In this document: positions 33,275 through 42,050 of the stretch, in pieces
How positions within the stretch are numbered: position 1 is the first letter of the stretch
How the letters are laid out: each line of letters starts with the position of its first letter
Origin: Streptomyces reniochalinae
GTDB taxonomy: Bacteria; Actinomycetota; Actinomycetes; Streptomycetales; Streptomycetaceae
Reading direction: 5' to 3'
NCBI RefSeq assembly: GCF_003323735.1
Contig: NZ_QOIM01000042.1
Location: forward strand, 1-64,000
Length of the DNA: 64,000 bases
Translations under genes and position numbers: made by a program
Notes under the pieces: generated by a model
Told to the model about the DNA's origin: nothing
The model's input: the letters and a program-made list of their open reading frames with translations, nothing else
Database searches by the model: none

Positions 33275-35319
33275 GCCGACCACGCCAGCAGCTCGGCGAT
33301 CCGGTCGGCCTCCATCGGCTTGGCGTAGTGCCAGCCCTGGCCAGTGTCGCAGCCGATCCGGCGCAGCCGCTCGGCCTGCGCCGGACCCTCCACGCACTCG
33401 GCGGTCACGGTCAGGCCCAGCTTGTGTGCCAGCTGCACCAGGGCCGTCACGATCGTCTCGTCCGCCGGGTTCTGGTGCCGGGCGGTGCGGAAGCCGCGGA
33501 CGAACATGCCGTCCAGCTTGAGGGCGCGTACCGGGAGGCGGCTGAGGTAGGCCAGGTTGGAGTAGCCGGTGCCGAAGTCGTCGATGGCGATGTGGACGCC
33601 CATCTCCGAGAGCGCCTGGAGTGCCTGGAGAGGGCGTCCGGCCGAGCCCATCACCGCCGACTCGGTCAGCTCCAGCTGGAGCAGGTGGGCGGGCAGCCCG
33701 GTCTCCTGGAGAATCTCGGCGACGTCCCGTACCAGGTCCGAGTCCCACACCTGGCGCACCGCCACGTTGACGCTCACGTAGAGCGGCGGCCCGGGGTGGG
33801 CGAGCATCCAGCGCCGTGCCTGGCGGCAGGACTCCTGGAGCACCCACCGGCCGAGCGGCACGATGGCGCCGTTCTCCTCGGCCAGCCCGATGAACCGGTC
33901 GGGGCCGAGCATGCCGAACTGCGGGTGCCGCCAGCGCACGAGGGCTTCGACGCCGCGCAGCACGTCGTCACAGAAGCCGACGATGGGCTGGTACTCCAGC
34001 ACGAACTCGCCGCGTTCCACGGCGCGGCGCAGCGTGGAGGAGAGGGCCTGGCGGGTCATGCGGTGGGCGTTGCGCTCGGGATCGAAGAGGGTCCAGCGCG
34101 CCTTGCCGTCGGCCTTGGCCCAGTACAGCGTGGTGTCGGCCGCCTGCATCAGTTCGGTGGGGGTGGTGCCGGCCGTCTCGCGTTCGACGACGCCGATGCT
34201 GGCGGAGACCGCGAGGCGCTGCCCGGCCAGGTCGAAGGGGCGCTGGAGCGCGGCGAGCACCGACTGGGCGAGCGCGGTCACCTGCTCGGTTCCGGTGGAC
34301 GACTCGACCAGCAGCGCGAACTCGTCGCCGCCGAGCCGCGCCACCAGGTGCCCGCCGTCGTCGCCGCCGCGGGACTCGGCGCACTGGGTGAGCCGCTGCG
34401 CCACCGCGTCCAGCAGGCAGTCCCCCACCCGGTGTCCGAGGGTGTCGTTGACGGCCTTGAAACCGTCCAGGTCGAGGTAGCACAGGCCGGTTCTGCCGGT
34501 CGCCGAGTCGGCCAGCGCTCCGGCCAGCCGTTCGAAGAACAGGGTGCGGTTGGGCAGCCTGGTGACCGGGTCGTGCATCTGGAGGTGGCGCAGCCGCTCT
34601 TGCAGGTCGCGGCGCTCGCTGATGTCCGCGATCGAGAGCAGGGCCTCGCCGCCGTGCGCGGTGGGCGTCACGGTGATCTCCGCCCAGAGGGTGTGACCGT
34701 CGGCGTGCTTGAGCCTGCGGGTGCACGACATGCGGTCGGCGCGCCCCTGGAGCGCCTCGTGGTAGGCGCTGCGCACCCGCCCGTCCAGGCCGAGGCCCGC
34801 CAGCTCGGCGATGGGGCGCGCGGTCAGGCGCTGTGGATCGGCGCCGAGCAGGATGCCCAGCGCGCGGTTGGCCGTCAGCACGCGGCCGTGGGGGTCGACG
34901 ATGGCCATCGGCAGCTGCGCCGCGTGGAAGGCGGCCCGGAAGTCGCTCTCGCTGTGCCCGTTGTGTGCGCGCCGTCGCCAGCGCTTGTGGCTACTTTCCG
35001 TGATGGTCTGGGGTTGCGTTACGAGGGCTTCGCCGGAGTCTTTGCCCGGTCCTTCGAGGGGTCCGTTCACCGATCGCTCCGCGGGGGGCTCGTCTCGTGC
35101 GGATCGGTCGGCCGGCTGCCCGTAGGCCGCCCAGGGGAGGATCCGCGCTGGAAATGTGCCGATCATAGAGGTTGGTGCAAGAGCGGAGCCAGTGTCTCCG
35201 CTGCCGTTGCCGGTCGCGGGAGCGGCCGGGGAGGGATGTGCGCGCGAGGCTGACCGTTTCGGCGCCAGTGCTGCCAGTCCCCTGACCGCTAATGACCGGG
35301 CGTTACGAAGAGTAGTCAT
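33253..35319 (-). CDS. PAS-GGDEF-EAL protein, cyclic di-GMP turnover (CdgA-like)
   Basis: Predicted to make and/or degrade cyclic di-GMP, the second messenger that controls Streptomyces development through BldD. The 688-residue protein has a polar N-terminal 120 residues, a PAS domain (about 125-250), a GGDEF domain with intact R-L-G-G-D-E-F, and an EAL domain with the related E-A-L-V-R-W sequence and E-L-T-E-S and D-D-F-G-T-G-Y-S motifs, so both catalytic activities look possible. With the start at 35319 the tenth codon is TTA, which would need the bldA tRNA; the next ATG at 35166 would remove it. Neither start has a good ribosome site. From recall, the S. coelicolor CdgA gene (SCO2817) is in this genomic region. 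Confidence 0.88.
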
Positions 35320-35419
35320 ACTGCGGTTGACTCGACTGGACTACCGAAACGGTGCAGAGCCGGACATACGACGGGAGGGTGGTGAGGGTCCGCCGTTCCT
35401 TTTCCGGTGAGGTCTCCAC

Positions 35420-36721
35420 GTGGCGCCTGCGTCGGTACCCGGGGGTGTTAACAGCTCGGCCCGCGGCCGTCCGGCACACGGGCCCGGACGGCTGGGCCCC
35501 GGCATGCGGCACCGGGTGGGAGCGATCGTCATGGCGCTGACCGCCTTCATGGGGGTGGGGCTCTTCGCCGGGCCCGTGCGATCCGTTGCGGCGGGCATGC
35601 CGTGCGCTCTGCCGCGCACCGAAGCGCACCACTCGTTGGGTTTGGACACCTGGAACGCCTCCTATCCGCGCCCCGAAGGGACGCTCGATGCCGCCCTTCT
35701 CTTTCTCTCTTTCCCCGATGCGACCCCTATGGCCACCCCTCGAGAGCTTGTGAACGACCATTTCCCGGCCACATCGGACTTCTTCTCGCGGGCGAGTTAC
35801 GGAAAGTTCCGGTTGCGACCGCGTCCGGTGAACCGCTGGATCGAGATGCCCAAGCCCGCCTCGTCCTACGGCATCCAGCGCGACTGGGACGCTGACCTGC
35901 GTCTTTCCTATCTGCACGACGCTGTGCGGGCCGTCGACCCGCACGTCGACCTGAGCCGTTACGACGTCGTCTACCTCATCGCCGACCCGGACGCCCCCGG
36001 TGTGGACTCCGATGCGACAAAAGTGGTCAATCTCGATGAGCCGATCACCGCAGACGGAACCGCGCTGAACCGTCTCGTCACGGTGTTCGAACAGAGCCCG
36101 CCCGACCGCAACGTCCTCGCCCACGAGACCGGCCACCTCTTCGACCTGCCCGACCTGTACCAACGCCCCGCCGACGGCAAGGCCGACTGGGACACCCGGG
36201 TCGGCGACTGGGACCTGATGGGCAGCCAGTTCGGACTGGCGCCCGAGCCCTTCGGCTGGCACAAGTGGAAGCTCGGCTGGCTGGAACCAGCCAATGTCAG
36301 ATGCGTCCCCGTCACCGGCGGAGCACCCCCGCAGGCCCGCTACACCCTCCGGGCGCTGGCGGCACCCTCCCGGCGCGCCGCCGGACCCGACGGCGTCCGG
36401 CTCGTCGTCCTGCGCACCGGCGAGAACCGTGCCCTGGCCATGGAGGTCCGCGAACGCGCCGGCAACGACGGCGGCATCTGCACCCAGGGCCTGCTGCTCT
36501 ACCGGGTCCGCAGCGACACCCCCTCCACCCACGGCCCGATCGAGGTGGTCGACGGGCACCCCGGCACCTCCGCCTGCCGCCGCACCTCCGTGCACAGCAA
36601 ACTCGCCGACGCCACCTTGGGGGTGGGGGAGAGCTGGTCGGACCCCGGCGAGGCCGTCCGTGTCGAGGTGACCGGGCGCACGGCGGACGGCGACTGGGAG
36701 ATCCGCGTCATCCGCGGCTGA
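35420..36721 (+). CDS. secreted M6-family-like metalloprotease
   Basis: Predicted extracellular zinc protease. With start GTG 35420 the protein is 433 residues. A hydrophobic stretch at about residues 33-58 would serve as the secretion signal after a long n-region. The zinc motif H-E-T-G-H (His235, Glu236, His239) is followed by L-F-D-L-P-D-L-Y, and G-D-W-D-L-M-G-S-Q lies downstream, as in M6/immune-inhibitor-A-like proteases. GGTGAGG 7 bases upstream supports GTG 35420, while ATG 35504 would give a more usual signal but lacks a ribosome site. It converges on a tRNA gene. Confidence 0.82.
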   Translation: MAPASVPGGVNSSARGRPAHGPGRLGPGMRHRVGAIVMALTAFMGVGLFAGPVRSVAAGMPCALPRTEAHHSLGLDTWNASYPRPEGTLDAALLFLSFPDATPMATPRELVNDHFPATSDFFSRASYGKFRLRPRPVNRWIEMPKPASSYGIQRDWDADLRLSYLHDAVRAVDPHVDLSRYDVVYLIADPDAPGVDSDATKVVNLDEPITADGTALNRLVTVFEQSPPDRNVLAHETGHLFDLPDLYQRPADGKADWDTRVGDWDLMGSQFGLAPEPFGWHKWKLGWLEPANVRCVPVTGGAPPQARYTLRALAAPSRRAAGPDGVRLVVLRTGENRALAMEVRERAGNDGGICTQGLLLYRVRSDTPSTHGPIEVVDGHPGTSACRRTSVHSKLADATLGVGESWSDPGEAVRVEVTGRTADGDWEIRVIRG

Positions 36722-36762
36722 GGGCGGCCCGCCCCCGGCGCCGGGACCTGCGCGGACACGAC

Positions 36763-36792
36763 GAAGGCCCCCCGCTTCCACGGAGGGCCTTC
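36763..36792. terminator. terminator between metalloprotease gene and tRNA-Lys
   Basis: GAAGGCCC pairs with GGGCCTTC, continued after one mismatch by CCG with CGG, around a short loop. The hairpin serves the 3' ends of both convergent genes. Confidence 0.75.
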
Positions 36793-36801
36793 ACCTGTCT
36801 G

Positions 36802-36875
36802 TGCGCCGCCAGGGACTCGAACCCCGGACCCGCTGATTAAGAGTCAGCTGCTCTAACCAACTGAGCTAGCGGCGC
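36802..36875 (-). tRNA. tRNA-Lys (anticodon CTT), second copy
   Basis: Read on the minus strand: acceptor GCGCCGC with GCGGCGC (seven Watson-Crick pairs), D arm GCTC-GAGC, anticodon stem GCTGA-TCAGC, loop CTCTTAA, T arm CGGGG-TTCGAGT-CCCTG. It is identical to the copy at 21812-21885 except for three acceptor-stem bases, two of which are a compensatory pair change. CCA is not encoded. Confidence 0.97.
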
Positions 36876-37014
36876 CTGCTGACGTCGTAGACCTTAACAC
36901 CCCGATCCGGTGAACCGGAAATCGATAATTCCGGCGGGCACCGCCCCCACCTGCACCGTCGCGCCCGGCGGCGTACGCCGGCCCGGACCGGAGGCTCAGC
37001 CTTGCGGCGAGGGC

Positions 37015-37419
37015 TCAGCCCTGCGGCGGCGGCTGCGTGCCGGGCACCCGGTTCCTGAGCAGGTCCTGGCCGAACTCGATCATCTTGCGCGCGTACTCCT
37101 CCGTCCACCCGCCGCGGTCCGCGATGGCGGCGTCGGGCAGCTTGTCGAACCGCTGCGGATCGGCGAGCTGCGCCGCGGCCGAGGCCTGGTACTCCTGGGC
37201 GCGGTCGGCGGCGGCCCGGAACGCGTGCACCAGCTCCGTCGAGCGGTCCAGCAGCTCCTGGGGGTCGGTGAGCGACTCCAGTCCGAAGAAGTGCTCGTCG
37301 TCTGGGGCCGCATCGGACGGCTCGAACAGCAGGGGCGCGGGGCGGCGGTACCGCGGGCCGCCGCCGCTCCCCCCGGCGGAGGAGCGCGAGGGGTCCGGAG
37401 CCGAGTGCGGCTCAGACAT
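37015..37419 (-). CDS. small hypothetical protein downstream of the nuclease-helicase operon
   Basis: 134 residues, not recognised. The first 40 are Pro/Ser/Gly-rich and look disordered; the rest is charged and helical (D-P-Q-E-L-L-D-R-S-T-E-L-V-H-A-F-R and Y-A-R-K-M-I-E-F-G-Q-D-L-L), suggesting a soluble helical domain. Start 37419 is chosen because GGAGGT lies 6 bases before it; an ATG at 37425 directly abuts that site. It is in the same orientation as the helicase gene but 133 bp downstream of it, so membership in the operon is uncertain. Confidence 0.7.
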   Translation of the reverse strand: MSEPHSAPDPSRSSAGGSGGGPRYRRPAPLLFEPSDAAPDDEHFFGLESLTDPQELLDRSTELVHAFRAAADRAQEYQASAAAQLADPQRFDKLPDAAIADRGGWTEEYARKMIEFGQDLLRNRVPGTQPPPQG

Positions 37420-37552
37420 GTACATACCTCCAAGGTCGTGGGGCGCCCCCCATTGTGCGCCCGTCACCCCCGCCCCCGCACGGGTCCCGGGTAAGCCGCC
37501 CGGACCCGTCTCCCCCCAGGCCCAGGGACCGGAACTCCAGGGCCCGGGGGAA

Positions 37553-38932
37553 TCAGGCGAGCGGGACCCGGTGCTCGGCCAGGTGGGAGAGCACCGCCTG
37601 GTGGGCCTCCCAGCCGTCCGGCGCCCAGGAGGCGGGGCCCAGCTGCACCGGCTCGGTCGCCGGATGGTCGTCCAGCAGCTCGGCGACGCCCGCGCGGCAC
37701 ACCACCACGCACGCGTGCCGGTGCCGGGAGGCCAGCACACACAGCCGCCCCGTCTCCAGGTGGAACTCGGTCGCGTCGGGCCGGCCGGACAGCGGGTGCA
37801 GGACGACCGTGACGTCGAACTCCCGGCCTTGCAGCCGGTTGGCCGTGTCCACGGTGACCCGGGCGGCGCGCCCGTCGCTCCCGGCTTCCGCGTACTCGGC
37901 CAGGGCGGCGCGGACCGCCGCCGCCTGGTCGCGGTGTGCGGTGCCCACGGCGATCCGCTCGGGGCCCAAGGCCGTGCCCCCGCCGTCCCCGTCCCGCTCA
38001 CCGTGCGTGCGCCCCTCCCGCTCCAGCATCCGGTGCACGAGGCGGGCCACCGCAGCCACGGCCTCCGGGTCGGTGCGCGGCGTGCGCGCCGCGGGCAGCT
38101 CCAGGAGACCCCAGCCCGCGTCCGCCGCCTCGTCCAGCACCGCGTCCCAGGGCGATCCTTGTTCGGGCGCGCCGAAGACGAGCCTGCGGTCGCCCGGCCC
38201 CGTGCCGCTGCGGAACGGCGTGTACGGGTAGAACGCCTCCGAGACCAGCCCGGCCGCCGAGTGCGGCAGCCGCCAGGAGACCGGCAGCCGGTACCGGGGC
38301 AGCTGCGGATTGTGCGCCAGCAGGGTGCTCACGGCACTCGCCGACGGGTCGTGCGCCTGGCCCGCCCACTGCTCGGCACCGACCTGGCTGAAGGGGTCCA
38401 GCTGCCCGGGGTCCCCCACGAACAGCGCCCGCTCGAAGAGCCCGGCCACGGCCAGCAGCGCGTCGGAGCGCATCTGGTACGCCTCGTCCACGATCGCGTG
38501 CCGCCACCGCTCCTCGCCGCCCACCCACGCCCATTTGGCGGCCGTGGAGACGACGACGTCGAGCCCGGCGAGGTCGGCGGGGGTCGCGGAGGCGCGCACC
38601 GACGGATGGCGCTCCAGCGCCGGGTCGTACGGCTTCGGCTCGCTGCTGTGCAGCCGTCCCACCGGCAGCTCGGCATCGGCCGTCGCCAGCCGGTCGACCA
38701 GGTCGTCCACCTGCGCGTTCGTCTGCGCGATGACCATGAGCGGGTGGCCGGCGGCGGCCAGTTCACGCGCCGCGCGCACCACGAGGGTCGACTTGCCCGC
38801 GCCGGGCGGCGAGTTCACCACCACGCCACGGTGCGCGCCGTCCACGGCCGCGGCCAGGATCGCCTCGGTGGCCGCCGCGGCCGCCTGAGCCGGGGACGCG
38901 GCGGTCCCGGGCTGCTCCACGAGCGTCGTCAC
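37553..38932 (-). CDS. SF1 (Upf1/Dna2-type) helicase
   Basis: Predicted ATP-driven nucleic acid translocase. The 459-residue protein has the SF1B motif set: motif I S-P-P-G-A-G-K-S-T (Lys47), Ia V-I-A-Q-T-N-A-Q-V-D, II I-V-D-E-A-Y-Q (Asp149, Glu150), III F-V-G-D-P-G-Q-L-D-P, IV near S-W-R (Arg221), V D-T-A-N-R-L-Q-G-R-E-F-D, and VI L-A-S-R-H-R-H-A. The first motif begins only about 40 residues from the N-terminus, so the beta-barrel and stalk regions that precede it in Upf1 or Dna2 are missing or very short. ATGA overlap with the upstream gene shows coupling. A DNA-repair or nucleic-acid processing role is inferred. Confidence 0.82.
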   Translation of the reverse strand: MTTLVEQPGTAASPAQAAAAATEAILAAAVDGAHRGVVVNSPPGAGKSTLVVRAARELAAAGHPLMVIAQTNAQVDDLVDRLATADAELPVGRLHSSEPKPYDPALERHPSVRASATPADLAGLDVVVSTAAKWAWVGGEERWRHAIVDEAYQMRSDALLAVAGLFERALFVGDPGQLDPFSQVGAEQWAGQAHDPSASAVSTLLAHNPQLPRYRLPVSWRLPHSAAGLVSEAFYPYTPFRSGTGPGDRRLVFGAPEQGSPWDAVLDEAADAGWGLLELPAARTPRTDPEAVAAVARLVHRMLEREGRTHGERDGDGGGTALGPERIAVGTAHRDQAAAVRAALAEYAEAGSDGRAARVTVDTANRLQGREFDVTVVLHPLSGRPDATEFHLETGRLCVLASRHRHACVVVCRAGVAELLDDHPATEPVQLGPASWAPDGWEAHQAVLSHLAEHRVPLA

Positions 38933-40464
38933 AGCACGTCCTCCGAGGTCACCGGGTCGGGCCGCTCCGCGCTCCGCTCACCGGGCGGGCCGCCGTGGGT
39001 CCAGGGCGTCTCCTCGGGCTCCGGCAGCCCGGGCCCGCCGCGCGGCGCGTGCTCGAACAGCGTCCAGCACACCAGATCGCCCTTCCGCGGCACGGTGCCA
39101 GGCGCGGGCTCCTTCGCCCGCCCCATCCCGTTCACCAGCCGCAGCACCAACTCGCCCGGCCCCGCCATCTCCACCAGCTCGGCCCGCTGCTGCCCGCCCT
39201 CGGGGAGCCTGCGGTGCAGCTTGTCCCCGTCGGTCAGCAGGGGCGCGTCCTGGGTGTGCACCGTCACCAGGGGGCGGGGCGAGGGACGCTTGCCCTGAGA
39301 GTAGGCCATCTCCACCTCCAGCACCTCCGCGAAGAACGCCTCGCCCGCCAGCCGCCGTACGGCCATCACCAGCGGGTCGTCCAGCGCCTCCTGCGCCTCC
39401 AGCTCGGCCTGGCGCTGCTCGCGCATGGCCAGCTTGCGGGCCGCCGTGACCGCGTCGTCCTTGCGCGGCTGGGGTGGCTCGGCGGCCCGCAGCCGGTCCC
39501 TGTGGTGGGTGTAGGACTGCCGGTCGCGCCGCCACCGGTCGGGCACATGCTCGGCCTCGGGCAGCGTGCGCAGCATCCCGGCGCCCTCCCACATCGCCTC
39601 CCAGGTGGGACGCAGCTGCGTCGCCACCAGCTCGTGCACCTCCTCCTCGGCGCCGGGCACACCGCGGTCGTAGCGGGTGAGCGCCGGAGCCAGCAGCTCG
39701 TTGTCGAACGCCGGGTCGGTGGCGGGCCCCGCCGGCGGCACCAGCAGCCGGCCCCGCCCGTCCCTGCCCAGCTCCGCGCGGAGCGCCGCCTCGGCCCCGG
39801 TCGCCCCCTCCGGCGGCGCCAGCCACGCCAGCAGCGCCCCCAGGTGCTGGTCCTCCAACTGGCTCTGACCCGTCGCCCAGTGCCGGGTCAGCAGCCCCGT
39901 CATGGACAGCAGCAGCGACGAGCCCGGCACCCTGGCGCGCTCGCCGTAGTGGCTCAGCCAGCGGCCCAGCAGCGGCAGCCGGGGCGGCGCAGGGTGCTCG
40001 GACTCCGGGTCCTCCTCGGCGGTCCGCCGGAACCGCGTCGAGCGCCCCAGCAGCCTGACGAAGTCCACACCGGGCCCGGTGGGCACCAGCAGCTGCGGCG
40101 CGTCGGTGCACAGCTCGGTCTCGACGGTGACCCGCTTGCCCGACTCGGGGTCGGTCTCCTTGCGCTCGACCAGCTCCACCTCGTCCTGGCACGACTCCAG
40201 GTGCGGCAGCACCGCCTCGGCCAGCCGGCCGAGGAACGCGAACCGCAGATCGCGGTCGCGCGGCTGGGCAACGGTGAGGATCGTCGGCGCCGACGGCTCG
40301 GTACCCAGCATCACCCCCAGCGGGGCACCGTTCTCACCGGCCGTCGTCAGCGGGACGAGGACGAGCGGGTGCTCGGCCAGGTGCCGGTGCCGGACCGTCG
40401 CCACCGGCCGTGCACGCCCGCAGGCGACGGCCTCCATGCGGGCCAGCGCGTCGAGCAACGACAT
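38929..40464 (-). CDS. protein of unknown function in nuclease-helicase operon
   Basis: 511 residues, no family recognised. The N-terminal 60 residues contain short beta-like segments (H-P-L-V-L-V-P-L-T-T and I-L-T-V-A-Q-P), the centre is helical and charged (long Arg/Glu/Gln-rich helix around residues 330-380), and the last 130 include beta-like strands L-V-T-V-H-T-Q-D-A-P-L, G-E-L-V-L-R-L-V-N-G-M and K-G-D-L-V-C-W-T-L-F-E. The last could be a small beta barrel of the sort placed before the motor core in Upf1/Dna2 helicases; that is a hypothesis. Its ends overlap both neighbours (stop/start ATGA), so it is translated with them, pointing to a shared complex. Confidence 0.75.
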   Translation of the reverse strand: MSLLDALARMEAVACGRARPVATVRHRHLAEHPLVLVPLTTAGENGAPLGVMLGTEPSAPTILTVAQPRDRDLRFAFLGRLAEAVLPHLESCQDEVELVERKETDPESGKRVTVETELCTDAPQLLVPTGPGVDFVRLLGRSTRFRRTAEEDPESEHPAPPRLPLLGRWLSHYGERARVPGSSLLLSMTGLLTRHWATGQSQLEDQHLGALLAWLAPPEGATGAEAALRAELGRDGRGRLLVPPAGPATDPAFDNELLAPALTRYDRGVPGAEEEVHELVATQLRPTWEAMWEGAGMLRTLPEAEHVPDRWRRDRQSYTHHRDRLRAAEPPQPRKDDAVTAARKLAMREQRQAELEAQEALDDPLVMAVRRLAGEAFFAEVLEVEMAYSQGKRPSPRPLVTVHTQDAPLLTDGDKLHRRLPEGGQQRAELVEMAGPGELVLRLVNGMGRAKEPAPGTVPRKGDLVCWTLFEHAPRGGPGLPEPEETPWTHGGPPGERSAERPDPVTSEDVL

Positions 40465-41735
40465 CAGCCCACCTCCGCGTCCCGCACGGCGCCGGTCTCC
40501 GACGCCTCCCGTGCCCTACCGCGCGCTGCCGCGTCCTCCAGCGCCTCGGCGCGCAGCGCCGCAGCCCTGCGCAGCAGGGCTGCGGCCGGGTCCCGGGAGG
40601 CGGCGCTGTCCGGGTCGCCCGAGGCGGCGGCCAGGACGTCGGGCACCGTGGCCAGACCGCCCAGCTCGCCCCGCACCGAGCGGCCCAGTGCGACCACGGA
40701 GCCCGCGTCGCGCGCCCGCTGACGGCAGTGGAACGCCAGTTCGCACGTGGAGAGGCATTCCGGCGCGTACGTGGCCGGCACCGACTCCACCGCGGCGGCC
40801 AGCTCCTCGGGCTCCTGGGTCGGCGCGAAGTGGAGGCCGTCGGGCAGCTCGGCGGCGATCTCCTCCAGCCGGGTCAGCCGCCGCAGCTGGCGCCGGGTCG
40901 CGGCGATCTGCTTGCGCAGCGGGAGCAGCCCGGCCGCGGGAAGATTGGAGAAGTCCTTCGGACACACCAGCAGGGCGCTCTCCCGCACCGCCCGGGGCTG
41001 GTTCTCCAGCGCCAGCGCGTACACCGCCGACTGGCGCGCGGCGGCGCCCGCCTTCACCGTGTCGGCCGCGCCGTCCAGGATCGGGAACGACTTGATCTCG
41101 ATGATGCTGAGGGAGCCGTCCGGGTGGACGGCCAGCGCGTCCGGCTCCAGGTAGGCGGTCGAGCCCGCCACCCGCAGGGACAGCCACGGGTGGTCGAGCA
41201 GCGCCCAGCGCCCTTCCGGCACCTCGGCCAGCGCCAGCCGGGTGCGCTCGACGCGCCCCGCGGGACCGTCGGCGGTCAGGTCGGGCACGACGACCTGTGC
41301 GGGCTCCGGGCGGGCCTCGCCCACCTGTTCGCACAGCAGTGCGAGCAGCACCTCACCGCCGTCCGCCTTCACGCGCGCCTCGAACGCGTTGCCGCGCACC
41401 AGTGCGAACTGCGACTGGCCGAACGGCGCGGGGGAGCCCAGCGCCTGCGCCACCGCTGACTTGTCGACACCCGCGCCGTCCAGCAGCGCCCGGCGGCGGC
41501 AGCCCGGATTCGCGGCGAGTGCGGCCAGCGCCCGCGCGTCGAGGTGCTTGTGCGGCACGTCGGGGCCGCCGCGCAGCTCGGCGAGCCGCCGCGGGGAGGC
41601 ACCCGCCGGTGCCGGGGCCGGCGGCGCGCCCTGCGCGGCGGGTCCGGACGCACCGGGCCCGCTGGAGGTGCCGGACGCGCCGGACGGCTCGGGCGCGCCG
41701 GACGGCGGGGTCTGCTTCGGTAGCGAGGGTGTCAT
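40464..41735 (-). CDS. RecB-family nuclease with Fe-S cysteine pattern (Cas4/AddB/Dna2-like)
   Basis: Predicted DNA nuclease. The 423-residue protein has a disordered Pro/Ala/Ser-rich N-terminal 50 residues, then the PD-(D/E)XK core: Pro198-Asp199, then Glu213-Ile-Lys215 (E-I-K), then Q235-x3-Y239, the RecB-family motif. Four cysteines, Cys79 and Cys327-x3-Cys331-x5-Cys337, match the one-plus-three arrangement of the 4Fe-4S cluster in AddB, Cas4 and Dna2 (normally C-x2-C-x5-C at the end). It is the first gene of an overlapping three-gene operon ending with a Dna2-like helicase. No cas1/cas2 or CRISPR is nearby, so a Cas4 function in adaptation is unlikely. Start 41735 is the ATG after GAGG. 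Confidence 0.82.
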   Translation of the reverse strand: MTPSLPKQTPPSGAPEPSGASGTSSGPGASGPAAQGAPPAPAPAGASPRRLAELRGGPDVPHKHLDARALAALAANPGCRRRALLDGAGVDKSAVAQALGSPAPFGQSQFALVRGNAFEARVKADGGEVLLALLCEQVGEARPEPAQVVVPDLTADGPAGRVERTRLALAEVPEGRWALLDHPWLSLRVAGSTAYLEPDALAVHPDGSLSIIEIKSFPILDGAADTVKAGAAARQSAVYALALENQPRAVRESALLVCPKDFSNLPAAGLLPLRKQIAATRRQLRRLTRLEEIAAELPDGLHFAPTQEPEELAAAVESVPATYAPECLSTCELAFHCRQRARDAGSVVALGRSVRGELGGLATVPDVLAAASGDPDSAASRDPAAALLRRAAALRAEALEDAAARGRAREASETGAVRDAEVG

Positions 41736-41893
41736 CGGCTGTGGCCTCGGGGGAGGGTGCGGTACCCGGTGAAGTCTCGCACCCGACGCCGACAACGCGC
41801 CCCGCGACCACCTGACGGACAGCCCCGCCGCCTCCCCGGCGCACCGGGCGGTTCTCCTCCTCCCCTTCTCCGCCCCGCCACTCCTTCGTCCCC

Positions 41894-41938
41894 TTCGCGC
41901 AGCGCCCCGCCGGGCGTCCTGGCGGGGCGCTGCGCGAA
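41894..41938. repeat. 18-bp perfect inverted repeat in divergent control region
   Basis: TTCGCGCAGCGCCCCGCC at 41894-41911 is complementary to 41921-41938, with a 9-base loop. It lies between the divergent starts of the nuclease operon and a histidine phosphatase gene, where a terminator would not be expected, and may be an attenuator, an operator or the end of an unrecognised small transcript. Confidence 0.7.
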
Positions 41939-42050
41939 GATGGAGGGAGCGGTTTCCGGACACCCGGCCAGCCGCCTTCCGGGCACCCGGGCCCCGCTTC
42001 GGCTTTCCGGGCGGCCGGACGATCCAGCACGTCACGTCCGAGAGGTACCC

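Noticed and set aside
40464..41735. Cas4 of a CRISPR-Cas system
   Set aside because: The Fe-S nuclease pattern fits, but no cas1, cas2, other cas genes or repeat-spacer array is present; the helicase operon context fits Dna2-type roles better.
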